Part shown: positions 37,711-52,258 of the stretch, piece by piece | How positions within the stretch are numbered: the first letter of the stretch is position 1 | How the letters are laid out: every line of letters starts with the position of its first letter | NCBI RefSeq assembly: GCF_037038585.1 | Contig: NC_092521.1 | Span: 54,506,398-54,570,397 of the forward strand | DNA: 64,000 bases | Origin: Patagioenas fasciata | Taxonomy: Eukaryota; Chordata; Aves; Columbiformes; Columbidae | Reading direction: 5' to 3' | The notes under the pieces: generated by a model | What the model was told of the DNA's origin: nothing | What the model saw: the letters and a program-made list of their open reading frames with translations, nothing else | The model's database searches: none | Translations under genes and position numbers: made by a program

Positions 37711-37813
37711 CACCCTCTATGCCACCATACGAACTTGAAACACCTTTGAATCAAACTGACAGCACTGTGACAGTCTTGCTGAAACCTGCACAGAGCAGAG
37801 GCGCTCCTGTCAG
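37711..37813 (+). CDS. PTPRM: PTPRM exon: start of fibronectin type III domain 4
   Basis: This 103-bp exon follows ...cttattctag. Its first two bases complete an Ala codon (g+ca), then it reads [20 protein letters not shown] and [13 protein letters not shown], ending with two bases (ag) of a split codon before the donor gtactg (phase 2). It encodes the linker and A-B strands of FN3 domain 4, the most membrane-proximal FN3 repeat of the ectodomain. One N-glycosylation sequon (NQT) is present. In place of the usual B-strand Trp it has VTVLLKPA, as I recall for this atypical domain in R2B phosphatases. The following exon, needed to complete the domain, was not found in the remaining 26 kb. It probably corresponds to mammalian exon 11. 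Confidence 0.96.
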
Positions 37814-40524
37814 GTACTGGGGGAAAACTTCTTTACAAAATTAAAACCAAATTGATTAATTTCTTGAACATGTTTTCTGGGGATTTTCTACACAGCAATC
37901 AGTGTCTAAATTCGTGTCTGTATTAGCTCTAATTAAATTAAATAACTGAAGAAAATGAAAGTGCTTTGATGTTGAGTGTTCGTGTATTGTTTAAAGGATT
38001 TGATCCAGATGCGAGTGCCTTGTTCTTTGAAGATAAGGAACAAAGCCATAGTTCTGTTGTGTGGGTGGCTTCTTTAAGGTAATTGCTTACTGCAGTGTTA
38101 TAAGTTCAAGGGCATATCACATTTCTTATGCTGAGCTACTGTCTTTAATATTCACTCTTCTTGTTTACTTCACAGATTTACGATAATCAACTCTTAGTAA
38201 GTTAGCCAATTTAAACAATAAGTACTGTAACATTCATAAAGTATTTATATTTAATTGACCATGATAGCAAAAATGGGAAAAAAAAATTGACCTGGAAAAC
38301 CAGTAGCTTGAATTCTTTAGTGTTATATAGTATCTGTTAATGAATTTCCAGTTTTTAGAGGATGTTTTCACCACCAGAAACACAGTACTGTGTAAGTCCT
38401 TTATTGATTAGAATAAGAGATGCCTGCTTTCCAGTGAAGAAAAACAAGGAATGGTTAGATTATTTTGAATGAGAACCGGTAATGAGCTGAATATTCTGAA
38501 TAAATGAAAATAAAGATGAGAGAAGTGCAGATTTTTCAGAGGTTTAGGATGTTTTTCCTCTTGGCTAATCATGTGTCATCAAAAATGCTGAATTCTTTTT
38601 GTTTACACCTGTAATGAATGACTATCAATTCTTTTCATCGTGATGCTAAGATTTTTGGTAATTTCTAATTTTCTGGGGAATACAGGTCTGGTATACTCAT
38701 ATGTGTGAATGAAAATAAATGTTCTTTGGGTTTCTTCAGAATAGTCAGTGTTTCATACTATTAGGTTTACCGTGCAACATATTCATTGTTGCATTATATA
38801 TTATATGTATGTAGGTTTGTATTTCAGAAATGTCATCCTGTTGGTCACTCAGATAACTTTTTTTAAAAAGAAAGTGTAATGCTTTGGAGTAGTCTGAACC
38901 AGCTGAGAAAAAGAAACAGAAAGCAAATAAAATGGATTTAATGAAACTGTTTGATTTAGCAGATTAGATTACAAACAGAATGATTTGATGTTTTTCTGTC
39001 TTTATCTCACAAAGCTATAGTATAGTCCTTCTGAACTCAAGCATCTGGATTAAAATAATACTAGTTGGAGTCATTGTTTAAACACAAACATATTAGACCA
39101 TTAACAAAAAACCAATTTCATTCTTTTTTATCAGCATCGTGAACTAAATATGATTGACTCCTGTAGCAGTAGTGACACATCAGGAACTTCACTTACAATA
39201 GAAAGGAGCTAGTTAGGAGATTAAAGTGTGCCAAATAATGGGATGAGTGGAGAGATTTAAAGTAACATGAAGCTATGGAACTGACAGATGAACACGCAGC
39301 AGCTAATTTACCAAGGTCCTTTGCAACAGGTCTTAAAATAAAATGCATGCTGACTGCAAACTCACAATGTAACTACTGAGTAAAGCAGAGTAAAAATTAA
39401 AGTAAGGATTTCTTAATGCTTTTAACATTTTTTTGTGTATTACACTCTCAAGCACACTGCCATTGCATCACTTGCAGATCGCATTCTGCATGTGGATTCT
39501 GTCCTCTTAATCTGTAGTCACTGGGTATTGAAAGTTTAGTCATACTTCATTTATGCACACCACTAAGCAAGAAGCCTTGTCTATTGATTCTGCTACAGCT
39601 ACCAGCTTGGTTAATGCAGATTTTTGAAACTGCACTGAACTTGTGGTGTAAATGATTGTTGTTGTTTTATTGATCAATGTATCAGTCATGTCACATAACA
39701 TTTTTTAATTCCTGAGATGGATAAGGAGAGCACAAATTCTACCATTCAAGTCAGCAAAGCTAATACCTGAGGTTGTTCAGACTTCCAGCTTTTCTCTGTG
39801 ATTAAATTATTTTTCTCTACTTATATATGAAAAATCCTGATATCTTATACCTTATTTAGAATCTGTACACAACCACCACAACAGGAAAGGAGAGTAAGGG
39901 CAATGCTGATTATTTAAATGTTGATTGAAAAGGCAGACTTTATAGAAATGTTCAGGAATCTCTGTTTACATTGATAAAGTACACATTAATCATGAAGGCC
40001 AAATGGCATTCCAGGTTGTTTTAGAATTCGTAAGACTGGACATGATTAAAATGTATTTTGTCAGGGTTTTAATACGACAAATACTGCTTGTTTTGTCTTC
40101 AATTTCAGGTCCAGCATGTTTTATGCCTGTTGTTGTGTTTATTTCGAGGAGATTATTTCAGAATTGTATATGTTTAAAGCAGTAATGTATTCAGTAATGA
40201 TGAATGTATGCACTTCTTTAACAGCTGGCTAAGCCATTTTGATTTTTAGAATGACTGTAATTTGCAAGGCTTTTTTTTTAATTTAAAATGATGGCACTGT
40301 GGAAATTGTGTAATACATGTCTTATTGTGGATATTCTCTTTTTTCAAATATATGCCTATGTAAGAGTCACCAACATTTTAAAGGATTTGCATAAAGTATA
40401 CAAATGCGAATATTTTTTCTATGAGGGCTCTTCAACATCTATTGAGTGACTCACTCTTCCAAGGCAATAGCGCTTGTACCTGTTATTTCTTCAGGGCAGG
40501 TTAGCTTAAAATTTAGAAGACCCT

Positions 40525-40611
40525 GGGGCCAAATTGTCTACAGGTGCATAGATTGGTCATTTCCATTTACTTCAACTAAGCAATGGTAATTTCTTGCAGA
40601 GATCTGGCTCA
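40525..40611. repeat. Hairpin-type short repeat (both arms visible)
   Basis: The left arm ggggccaaattgtctacagg and the right end gcagagatctggctc are roughly inverted copies. The centre ttccatttacttcaa (40561) resembles the 'tccattgacttcaa' core of a palindromic repeat common in sauropsid introns. It is degraded. Confidence 0.45.
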
Positions 40612-43600
40612 CATACACAGAAAAGACAAACTTAATGCTCGGTGACTGCATGTACGTAGTGTTGATTATGTATTCATCTGTGTTAGAAAGAGTTTTAGAT
40701 TGTTTGCTGCATTCCATTATAAAAGGTTCTTGTGACCTTCTCTGGCAAAGTTTTCCGGCAAGCTTTTAGCTTCAGCAGGGAGAAGCAAGTTTTCTTTGTC
40801 ACATAGTTTTTCATTCAGTCTTGCCATGATAAAGCTTGAGTGTTTCCACTTCTTTTATCTCGCTTACATAATCAGCAAAATACTGTCACCCTACCACCCT
40901 CCTCCTGCTATTCTGTGCCACATTCTCAAAAAGCCTGGAGAATAAACATCACAAAAATTTTGTCTCAGATAACACCGGAACCACCTGGCAATAGCCAGTG
41001 CTCTGGGAGTCACAGACTGGGTGAAGGAGCAAGAAACAAGGCAAGACCGTCTAGGCTCTACTCTCCTTCCCAGTCTCTTTCTCCTACCACATTACAGAGC
41101 TCGGCTCACCTGGATTTGCCCCACTAAACCCTTCTAGTCACTTAATGGCCTGTTCAGCCACCCTTTCTGTTCTTATGGATACCACAGACAGTTGGTACTT
41201 TCCTCTTCCAACCTGAAGCAGAGAACTGGAGGGCCAAGCCTGTCAGCCAGCACTGCCCAGTGAATGCAATACTTGGCATTTTTGGATGCCAGACTAATTC
41301 CTGTGCTGAGTGTGGGGGATTAGTCCTGCAGCACCTGGAGCTGCAAAGCTCAGGCAGGATGAGAGGGAGAGAGGGAACTAGAGCAGTTGCCAAGTAGTAC
41401 AATCTAAAAGTACCTTCAAGAAAACATGCAGAAGGAAGCAAATAAACTTTGAATTATGCAAGCTGAAAGCTGAGAGTGTACAAGAGTGAAGGTAGTCTGT
41501 GTACTCTAAATGCATCCCTTTTATCATCAGTGTGCCCGTCTTCTTCAACATGCATAAACAAGAACAACTCCACTGGGAAAATAAAGCAAACATCTCTTTA
41601 CTTGAAGTGCTTAATTTTTGAAACGTACTTTTAATCTCTCTTCCCTGAAGAAGTGGTATGTATTATATTTCAGCCTGAAAGGCCATATTAAGTTATTAAG
41701 TATTTTGAAGTGCAGCTGAAAACTACCCTAGAAATTTCAAACTACACGTTATCTCAAGTGATAAGCACTCCTTTCTCCTACTTCATCAGATAAACACTTC
41801 ATGATGTGTTCAGATTGTCTAAATTCCACAGAGATTTATATTTCTTATGGCCTAATCCAGACCTTTAAAGGCACCCTGTAAGTACTGGGTTCATTGTCAC
41901 AGGTGGAATTAAGGCCATCTGCACATGGTCCCTGGGATAGGAACAGCGTGATTCAAAGGAAGATGCATGGTGTAAAGAAACCCTTGCCAACCCAAGGCCA
42001 GGGAGTTCTTCATTCTGTATGTGGCTCAGTCGTTTCAACAACACTCATTGTATAATGATTCCTAAATGAATGACACCTTATTCCTACCCACTGACTAGGA
42101 GTAGGAAGGAGTAAATTAAACTGAGGTGGTCACCTTCGAACTGCAAACACTCATGTAATGCAGCAGTTCCCCACTGGAACCACTGAGCACTGCACGTAAA
42201 GTAGAGCTCACGGTTGCCTTCACATCCTTGCCACACACATTACAAAGTAGGCTGTGTCTTTGGGCCTTCCTTCAGTGTGACTGGTGCCGTGAGGATCAGC
42301 CTTCTATGTGTCTGGCCATCCCCTCTGCTTTGTCATTATGTCTACTCACTTTCTCATAGGGCGGCAGCAGGAACTTGCATTCCTGTGCCACATCACTTAG
42401 GGTGTGCAACACTGTTCAGACACTTCCACACAAAGAAATGAGAATGTCTGAGGCCTGGTAGACCTTTTGCAGGACTCTCCAGTATGACAGACAGCCTTCC
42501 AGAGAAGCCACTGCCTTTATTCTTGACACAATCTTCACACAAACACTCACGTGGTGGGCAGATTAGCAGATTAGATTATTTCACTGGCAATCAAGAAATC
42601 CAAAAAAAGCTAGCACTCTAGCCAGGCTGTTTGGAAATCTGTGGCAGACATCAGTGGAATTCAGAAAGCAGTAGGGCTTCAAGCACTCTGAATGCAAATG
42701 TTTCAGGATATTTCCATAACCTTGAAGAGACCACGGGGCACTTGTGTTGCTGTTGTGAGTACATGGCAGCCACAGGGCTGGACCTCAAAGTTCCAATCCA
42801 CTTCTCAGAGAAGAAGAGGTACTGGCATCTCAGTCTGGGTTTCTGTGTTGCATTGTTGCATGGTAAGAGTGCAGCATTGATTGCCACGCATGAATTATGG
42901 AGGCAAACATCATGAGTATGATTATAAATTCAGGATAAGTGAACAAATGATTTTCAGAATGGGAGGACTATGATTTGCAAAATTTGAGAGACTTGTTAGC
43001 ATTCGGTGTGGCCAAAAACATGGCAACAGCACATGCAAATAAAAACATTGCAGTATCTGTATTTTTAGCTCTGTCCTCTCACAATTCCTACCTAGCATGT
43101 TATGTAATGCTAGTATGTTATTGTAATTTCCTTTTATTCCCAGTGACATTACATTGTAATGTAGTAATGAGAAAAAGAAAATCTCATGTAGACACAGCTG
43201 AGGGGAGAAATATCAAAACTGTGCATTAACCAGGAGAGATTTGGAAAGCTTCCCAATGAAATGAAAAGTGAATTTTGGCCTTTCAAGAGCTCACTGATAA
43301 AGCAGTCTAGATATGTGGTGGATTTGTGATAAAGAAATGGTTATATTGAAATAATGTTACTATACATGTTCAAGTAGCATTTCTAACTCACTAGTATTCT
43401 GAAATCTTGTGTTCAAAATGTAGTCCTCTGAAATACTGTGAGACCACAAGGTCTAAACAGCATGAAGAGAACTTATTGTCCATTCTTTAATTTGCTTGCC
43501 ATAAGCACCCTTTCCGTTGTTTAAGGGTCTGTAAACATAAAGACTTGAATTGTATGCCGTAGGTTCAGCTCTTGCCTGCAAACTGTATTTTCAAATCATA

Positions 43601-46600
43601 GTTTTACAACCTGTGAGGCAGCCAGTAAACTTGTTTGAGGATGTCTGTGATACAAAAGGGATGGGCTTTTATTAATGCTCATAATTGTCACTTCTTTATA
43701 GCAACAAGTATAATTATTTACAGCAGAAGGGTCAATTTTAGTTTCATTGAGGGAACAGTACAATAATTGCTTATGCTGTAAAATGCTGTAATTCTTTTTT
43801 GTTATGCAGTAGAACTTGTCCTTGGATTTTACTGTGACTTGGGTTAGAATTTATAGTACGTGTTGTCTGGGCATGCGTGGTGCAGCTTTACATGTCCTGC
43901 TAGCTTGTTCAGAAATCTTTACTGTGACTTTCTCAAAGTTCCTGGGTAAAAGGAACATTGATTCTTGATTTCTTGAAGCAGTAATTTGTGTCACTGAGAA
44001 CCCAGCATGAAATGCTATCTGTCATTTAGCAATGTGATTAATAAAAATTAATCTATGATGAATAAAGCAAGCTAGAGCAAGTGCAGAGCAAAAGAGACAG
44101 TAGAGTATTCCATGTCTCTGAAGAGATTAGTTTTCAGTTTCATAACTCACCAATGCTTTCTCAATGGTTTTGGTTATAATTAACAACTGAAAAATTTCCT
44201 TAGCTCTTATAAACCTCTGCTTTTCTTTTTTTACTTTCCTTCTACGTGCTGGCCTTAAGTAGGATGCAGTGGAGACCATATCTCTGTGTAATTCCTAATG
44301 ATTGATAGTCTTCTGGTTTTTTGCATCTCATTCTGACATCCCGATGTTCCAGTTCAGCTGGGCTGGTTCTCTGCTAACATCCTTTGGACAATTAGGTTTT
44401 TCCAGTCTCCTTGGTGAAGGCTGAAGTCCAGGAGCCGTTCAGCTGGTGAATCATAAACTCTTGGAACTCAGACCCCGTTTTGCTGGCTCTGGACTGCCAG
44501 CTTCACTCAGAACTGATAAAACGTATGTTTCTTAAATCTGCTTACTCAAATGAACAGCTTGGTCTCTGAGTATGTAAGGAACAGAACAGTGTTGTTCTTC
44601 CATGATCCCTTTCCAAGGAATGGTTACTTGGCACTCAACTTAGTCTATTTAAGTTCAGAGTCTAGGTGTGCATATTTGCTAGTGAATTTTGTATGCGCTC
44701 TACTGTTCTCTGTTACGGAGGCCAAGTGGCTGAAAACTGTCCCTGTTCATACTGCTGAGCGCCCAGGCCGCAGTGGCCACCTGCCAGCTGGGAATGGGCT
44801 GATTCAGGTCTAGAAATTTTGGGGAGAGTGGTATCTGCCTGATGCCAAAGCCCTTCTGTGGATCTTCCAAACTGTTTAACAGGGAGGGCAGTGTTGCATT
44901 TCTCTGTTCAGTCTCCTGTTACACATTTAGCTTAGATGTGTTTTACACTGCTCAGTGTTAGCAAGCCTGTTCTTAAGTATCACTATGTTCTCAGTAAGCC
45001 TGTAGAAACCTCTAACTAGGAGCACAAAGTTCCTGAAGCTCCTCCTGGGCTAGCAAGATACCCAGAGGCCTTGTTCCTTTCTCACAGGACTTTTAATGTG
45101 TTATATTTTAGATGGTCATTGAATAAAACAGAAGTAAAGGACAGAGTAAGGAGAGTCTCTAGATAGGTTCCTTCATGGATGCACTTCTGGTTCTCTGATT
45201 CTTCCTGTATGTCTGTCTGCATGCTGGGCCATCCTCAGCAGAGACCACTGCAACACTGTTCAGTTGGCTAGGGGGCTGGGAGCAATGTGGTGGAAACCTC
45301 TCAGGTTGAAAACAATATTGAACCCTAGCCTCCCATTTCTAAGAACATGAAGTTGTTAGGTTATTGTGGAAAAACCTGGCCTGACTGTCACATCTCCAAT
45401 GAGACAGCTCAGATGTTTGTATCCCAGGCAGATGTAGAATTATACAGTGAAGCCCCAAATAAATTATTACTACCTTTCAGGTCTTTACATGTAATTATCT
45501 ACTCCTGGCTGGGTTTAGATAGTTCCTCAATGATGGGCACATTGGTAACCCTGTAGAGACAATATAAGAGGTACAATCACACCTTCATCTCAGGGTTGCC
45601 CTCTGGAGTTGTAAAGAGATGTGTTTCTCGCTCCCACTGGCTGTGTAGGGGGCTGGGGTGTATTTCTGAGAACTTGTCTGGAGAGAGAGAGGTGTTTAAT
45701 TTAGGGACCATAATGAAAGAGTTATGAACATTGCTGGAAATTACTTCACTGCATGATTTTTAAAAGTGGACTCAGTTTATACACACCTGAGTTCAAACAC
45801 AGAACAACCAGAGCGCTCCTTGTAAACGTAAGAAAGAGATGCTGTTGCCCTGCATTTACTGAAGTATACCAGGGATTTGTTTTCATTTTACTGTGTGCTG
45901 TGGAAGAACTGGAGGAGGAGTATGCGAGTCAGCTACATTTCCCCAAGTGATTGTTGAGCAGGATTATGTGGAGATGTACTTTCTGTAGACATTTTAAAGC
46001 CATTTTCTGATGGTGTGTATCGCAGTGGCTGTGTGTTAATTTGGTAGCCACAGTGCTGAGTGACCCCTTCTGAATTCCTGTAAAACTGTGGTTAGGAATT
46101 GACAGGTACACGTCACCCATCGCTGTCTCTGGGAGCTTTCACTGCAGGTCTTACTGTGTATTATGCATGTGCATTTCCCATATCCTTAAAGTCAATGTGA
46201 AATTAGATCTTCCACTGTGGCTTATCATCTCACTACAGTTCTTTTGGTTTTGTGGAGGTTTGAATCGCATCAGTTTTTGCTCTTGAGTACTGGGTGACAC
46301 AAGTGAAAAGTATGGGGTTGCTTTTAGTGGTTGTTCACCCATTTGACCAAATAAACACTCAAGTCAGTCTTGCAGGTCATATTGGAAGCCACAGCTGCTT
46401 GGGCCCTGTTAGTACTGGGAGCCTAGGCAATGGTGCACATCAATTTTTCTGTGCTTTAGCCATGTGATATACTTTATATTTTTTGTGGTTCTTGAGTTTC
46501 AGTTGCTTATCTTTCAAATGTATTTAAATTAACTATGTAATTTTAAGTGGCTCATGAGCTCTAAAGCAGTGACCATGATATACATACCTGTTCATTGTGT

Positions 46601-49508
46601 TGTATTGTGAAGTACTGAATTATCAACTGAGAGGTGACGCAGTAACATTCTGCATGTTTTGTTTATAGATATTGAATATAAATAGAACACATTATAATCC
46701 ATTCGGCAGTAAAAGTAGATCCTGCCTGCAGCATGGGAGTGGAATGCTGCACAGAAAATATCGAATAGACTTCAGGATTAACCTCCTATAAATAGAATGA
46801 GATGCAAAGTTTGCATTTTATGAGCTAATAACAGGGATGCAAGTTGTATGATAGAGGCTCATTTTTCAAAATAACAGAGGATAAGAAATTGTGTGTTGAT
46901 GACTTGTGGTATGACTGTGAATCATCAAAACATGGCATGACTGTGAAATAGGCAAATAGAAAGTATAGAGCAGGTGGGGTTTCCAGGACAGGTGACAAGC
47001 TCTAAATGGCATTATACAAGACACTGGAAGGGCCTCATGTGAACTCCTGTGCCTAGTTCTGATCTACTGAGAAATACTAGTTTACTAGCACCACAACAGA
47101 AACACAATTATGGCATAAATGATCAGGGGATTGGCAAACCTGTGTTAGACATGCAGGGACCAAGAGAACGAGACTTATTTCAGCTAGCCAATTAAGGCCA
47201 ATAGAAGGCATGGCTGTTTTCTAAAAATACGTGAGAGGAAGAAACTTCAGAGAAGAAACAGAACAATTTCAGTGCAGAGAGCATGTAAACAAACACGTCA
47301 GATATAAAGTCTCTACCCAGTGATGAGATGAAGCTCTGAAACAGGTACAGATATAAATGTCAGGAAGATGGTGCTAGGTAAATTTATGGAAATTATGAGA
47401 TGTGGCAGTATGTGAGAGTTAGTCACATGGCACTGTGGTGCTGAAGGTCCCTTTTCAGTTTTCTGTACATGACAGCCCCTAAAAAAGCACAAGCTTTTGT
47501 CAAGATGCTCGCACGAACCAGGGCTGTCTTCATCAGAGAGCCAAAAGTCAGCAGTTTTCTTTCATAGTTTAGGTTACAACACAGAAGTAGCCTGTACCAT
47601 TTTAATTGCTTTTTCCATAGATTCTTTTGACCATGGTGCATTTTCATACTGCCATTGACCTTAGGATTTGTGGGTTTTGAGCAAATGTATACGAGCCCTT
47701 TATTCACTAGCAAACACTAAATGGCTGCATGACTAATACATAAATCTATGACAGGAGGACTGTCTTTTCCAGGACAAAGTAATTTGAAGGAATTCCTAAG
47801 TCCCAGTATAAATAATATTTGATTGACCCATTCTCTGTGTACTAAAGCATTTTGATCATGGATTGCAAGCAAACAAGTGAATGCTTTTATGTGATATTAA
47901 GTACTATTAAAGAAGATGGAAGAATACAGAGGAACGCTACATGGAAAGAGGAAGAAAACCTTTGCATGTGCTCCAAGTGAAACACTGTCATTTCCCATAC
48001 TGGATGCTGAAAGAGTATTCATTTTACTGAACATTAAGATGAAAACTTTCTTTCTGTTAAGGTTGTTCATTTAAATGGGAAAGGAAATTACTGGCATTTA
48101 CAACAAACATCATAACTCTAAAGCATTGCTAAGTAAAAGCTAATCTGCTCAACTGGGTTACATTAAATGGCATAAAGAAACATGAGAGTCACTTACTGGG
48201 CTCTATAACTGAAAGCAGCAACTCTTTAGTCAGGAGCAGTATAAATGCCTCAGCCTAAAACAGTCTCGGAGAGCGGTAGGATAGATGTCTAAGGCATTAT
48301 AAAAATGTTGAGTTTAGAGAGAAATTACCATGGGGAAATCAGACAAGGTCAAATAAATTAACTGTGTTCTCACATCTAGAGTTTACGCTTTTTTCAAGAT
48401 TGGTCTCGTAGGGTACTAGAAGCACAAGGCCAAAATCTCATCTGTATTTAACAGTTGTGCTAATCCTGAACTGTGCAGAATCTTTTATCTACGGCCAGAT
48501 TTTCTGTGAGAAGAGCTACACGATGTCATGCTGCCAAGGTTTCTATGCCACCTAATCCTGCCAGAGTCATTCCCAGCACAGGGACGATGAAGAGTTATTC
48601 CTTCACTGGCAGAATAGAAGGTCAGCCTTGTATTTATCCACAGAAGTCCTGAGAAACTGGGGACAACACCAGAAAAACCGACTTTTTTTCTGTATCTACC
48701 TGCATGATTCTGCACTGCTGATTAGAGTGCCCTGCAGAGCCTTTTTGTGGAGAAGAAAGGATGAAAATGAACACAGACAGTAGTCTGCATTTCCAAATTG
48801 CTGGACCAGGACCCACTGCATTCAAGTTGCGGATAGAGGAGATAGCACTGAGAAATGAGAATTTTGTTGTGGTTATTTTTTACTGTGGTCCTGCTCTCCC
48901 ACAGCAGAGTCGGCAGGAGAAAATCTGTCTGTGCTCTTCGGGTTGTTAACGTGATACCACCAGGCTTCTCAGTTGCAACTGAAGGGTTTGGTAGGAGGAG
49001 AAAATGAACAAATGAGGCAACATCTGAAACCACCACAGCAGATCTGTTTGAGCTAGTCTCTCTGTGCTCCATGTTGTATCCCCTGATTGAACAGATTAAA
49101 ACACTTCATCTCCTCTGTGAGTGCTTTAATAAGCAGTAAACATTTTCAAGCTTTGAATCAAAAGACTTGTTGAAATTGGTTTGTGTATTCATTCAGCTGC
49201 CTTGGCAAATATTTTTCTTCCTCTGCTGCACACAAACCAGCAGGTTGCAGACCATGGTTGGAAAAGGGAGAAAGTAAGTGTTCTCCCTCTACTCATAACC
49301 CATCCATTTTCATACATCTATTTCCTTAATTCTCCATCCCAATTCAGCAGTGAGTTTCCAGTGCACAGGGTTGTAGAATATAGAAAGATCTGATTCTGTA
49401 ATGTTAACATTGTGTCATTCAATCCTCTAGCTGATCTCCTGCTCTAAGTGCTGCTTCTTCATTTCTATGTAATATCCAGGCTACTTGATCAATTTGGATG
49501 TGCATATT

Positions 49509-49587
49509 ACTGGGTGTTTCAAAAAGACAGACCCAATTTCAAAGCATACTGATTTCAAATTGAGTCCATGTTTTTGAAACACCCTGT
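49509..49587. mobile_element. 79-bp palindromic mini-element (MITE-like)
   Basis: The left end actgggtgtttcaaaaagac and the reverse complement of the right end, acagggtgtttcaaaaacat, are near-identical terminal inverted repeats. They remain alignable for about 32 bp (matching caatttcaaa / caatttgaaa). Only about a dozen bases separate the arms. I see no clear target-site duplication, so the transposon superfamily is open. The sharply conserved 14-bp tips compared with the diverged inner arms favour a transposon remnant over a chance palindrome. Confidence 0.6.
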
Positions 49588-52222
49588 TCTTTGGGTTCGT
49601 AAGTAAGAGCTGTACAACTTCCATAGTTACACACATGAACATTGTTACATTTACAGTGTCCACACCTCATGGACACTCTCTAGGACTTAGGCAGCGCATT
49701 GCAGGAGTTTATTGTTTACTGGAAAATATTGGAGTATTGCTTACTTGTAATCCATTTTTCTTAGTAGAAGGTAATTTTTTTTAATTTTTAAACTCCTGAA
49801 GGTATTACAGTGGATGTGCAGATCTTTATGTTGTGATTTTAAATCTATAAGCTCTGTGTTTGCTTTTCTTAGCTTTTGCGAACTGTGCATGCCTAGCAAT
49901 TTGCAGAGAATGGAATGAAAACCACTTCTCTAGAATGCAACATCTTATACAATAAACATAAATTGAGAATTGAATATAAGAGGATGAGCAATTGTGCATC
50001 TTACCATTTATGTACAGACTTAGATTTGAGGAAATCTCCCTGTTCTTTAAGACCATCACATTATTTCTCAAAGGTGGTTTGTTTTTTTTTTTATTTTTCT
50101 TATACCTTATCCTAGTGTAGCTACTGTTCTTCTTCAGGGCTATTTGGGATGAAACCTGAAGTTTGCAGCTGGCCCTGGATTTTGTTGAAAGCAGAAATTA
50201 CTTGGGCAGGCTCTTGCACAAAGACTGCCTCTTTTTCTGTTACTCCATGCCTTTTAATTCCAGTACAGTTCTTTATCATATTTATATTATATCCAGCAAC
50301 CGTGAACCTTGTAGAATGATAACAACATAGCATAGTATTTCTTAAAAAAATACTTGAATCTCAAAATTAGTCACAATGACATAACACGTTCATCCCATGT
50401 AGATGTAAAGGACTAGTAATGTCTCTGTTAGGTAGGAGTCTGTCTTCCTCTCTTCTCAGGAATCCAAGTGAACTTGCTAGATCTATTCTCTACCTAATTT
50501 GTGAAGAACTAGGTAATAACATATTCTGCAAAAAGAAAAAGAAATTGTTTCTTACGTAGCAGGAAAGAACCAGGTGGAATCTTACGGTTCAGCTGGAGCT
50601 GAAAGTGTGCGGTAACAAATCTTTCCATTCTAGAGAGAAGCAGACCTACAGTTTCCAATCAGTAGTGAGTTTTCTTTGAATATCAGAGAGTCAGGCATAC
50701 ACTTTCAGAAATGCTACTTCTGATTCTGATAAGATGAGCTGTGTGATCTCACGGTTTGTTGCAGGGGGGTTTGCATGTGTTCAGACACCTGGAATTTCCT
50801 TTTGTTTCTTCCTCATTATCTGTACTTCAGTACCATTGTGCATCAATATTTTCTTTCTCTGCAACAGAATGAAAGGAAAGGATCAGTCAGCTCTGCCATG
50901 GCTTTCATTTTTCAATGTTTCCTTCAGATCCCCTCTGACTTCATTCCTTTTTAGACTAAATTATTTTAGACAATTTTGCTTTATTTAATTTCTTTTAATC
51001 TGTGACAAGACTTTACTCCTTTTTCCATGCTTTCCAGTTGTTTTATAAATTTGCCTTGGCAACGTGAAAACTGGTGAGTTAAATGGTGTGATATTGGTTT
51101 ATAAAAGCACCTCGCTTGCTGTACCAAGATATTTTTATCATGTATTTATGAACTTATCATTTTTCTGTGTTCTTTTTAAAAAGAAATTAAGCAAAGAACA
51201 TAAAGCTGATTAAGAAGCTTTGAAATGGTCTTTGGATTGTTCCAAGTATCATATATGTAAATTCATTGGAAGTATGTTTTCTGGCTTGGTACCAAAATAT
51301 ATTGCCATAATTTCAACAAAATTTGTTGAAATAGAAAACACTGTTAATAGAAAACACAGTTCTTCAGACAATGAAAATCTTACTTTATGATATAATAGCA
51401 CATTTTAGCCCACAATAATAGATAAGATTTCTCAGTTCTGATTATTCACTACTATGCATAGTATTTCAAAGTCATATTATTTGATTTGGACTAAGTTTGG
51501 CTCACAGTTGTGCTTGTTTACAATCTGGTCACATTCTATTAAGTCTTTGGTAATTCATCTGATTCCATATGCAGGTAAATCAAACAGATGAACAGAAATG
51601 CATTTATTAACAAGTGTTAAAATAATTTATAATCCACTGATGGTATTTTTTGAAAAAAACTTGGCTTTCTAAGATGGTAGGACTGCATCTGTTACATTTC
51701 AGTGCTGAGAAACTGCCAATCTGACTGAAACAAAGACTTTTAGAATGAACTGCTAGTTCTTATCTATTTTTATACCATGTAAGGTGATCATTTTGCATAC
51801 CATGTATGATATCTAACCTTTAATTATAATTACTGTGTCCTTGTGCTTGCTACAAATTTCCAATTACTAAATTGCAATGACATCAAAGAAAAAATGCTCA
51901 GATAAAGAAATCTTTAAATTAGTTAAGTCAAAAAAATCAGCAGCAAAAATCTTTCATCTTGACCTAATTTACTTGAAATTCTATGCCTGATGGGAAGATT
52001 AATAACAGGTGGCCTTTTAGGGAGCACTCAGCTTGAGTCTAATGTTCTAGTTGTTCTTTTATTACCCCAAACCTCTGTAACAAAAGGATTTTTTCACCCT
52101 GCCCTTTGTTCACACTATGGGACTGTAATTGAGTTCATATTTCTCACCCAACCTTTCAGCTGTAATTAATATTTTATTATATCAGATTTTATCACTAAAT
52201 AGCCTAGCAGCAGGGTATTGAG

Positions 52223-52258
52223 CCACACACACGCTCCCACACACACGTACACACACAG
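52223..52258. repeat. Interrupted (CA)n microsatellite
   Basis: Three short CA runs are separated by gctccc and gt interruptions (ccacacacacgctcccacac, then acacgtacacacacag). It is intronic and probably length-variable. Confidence 0.85.
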
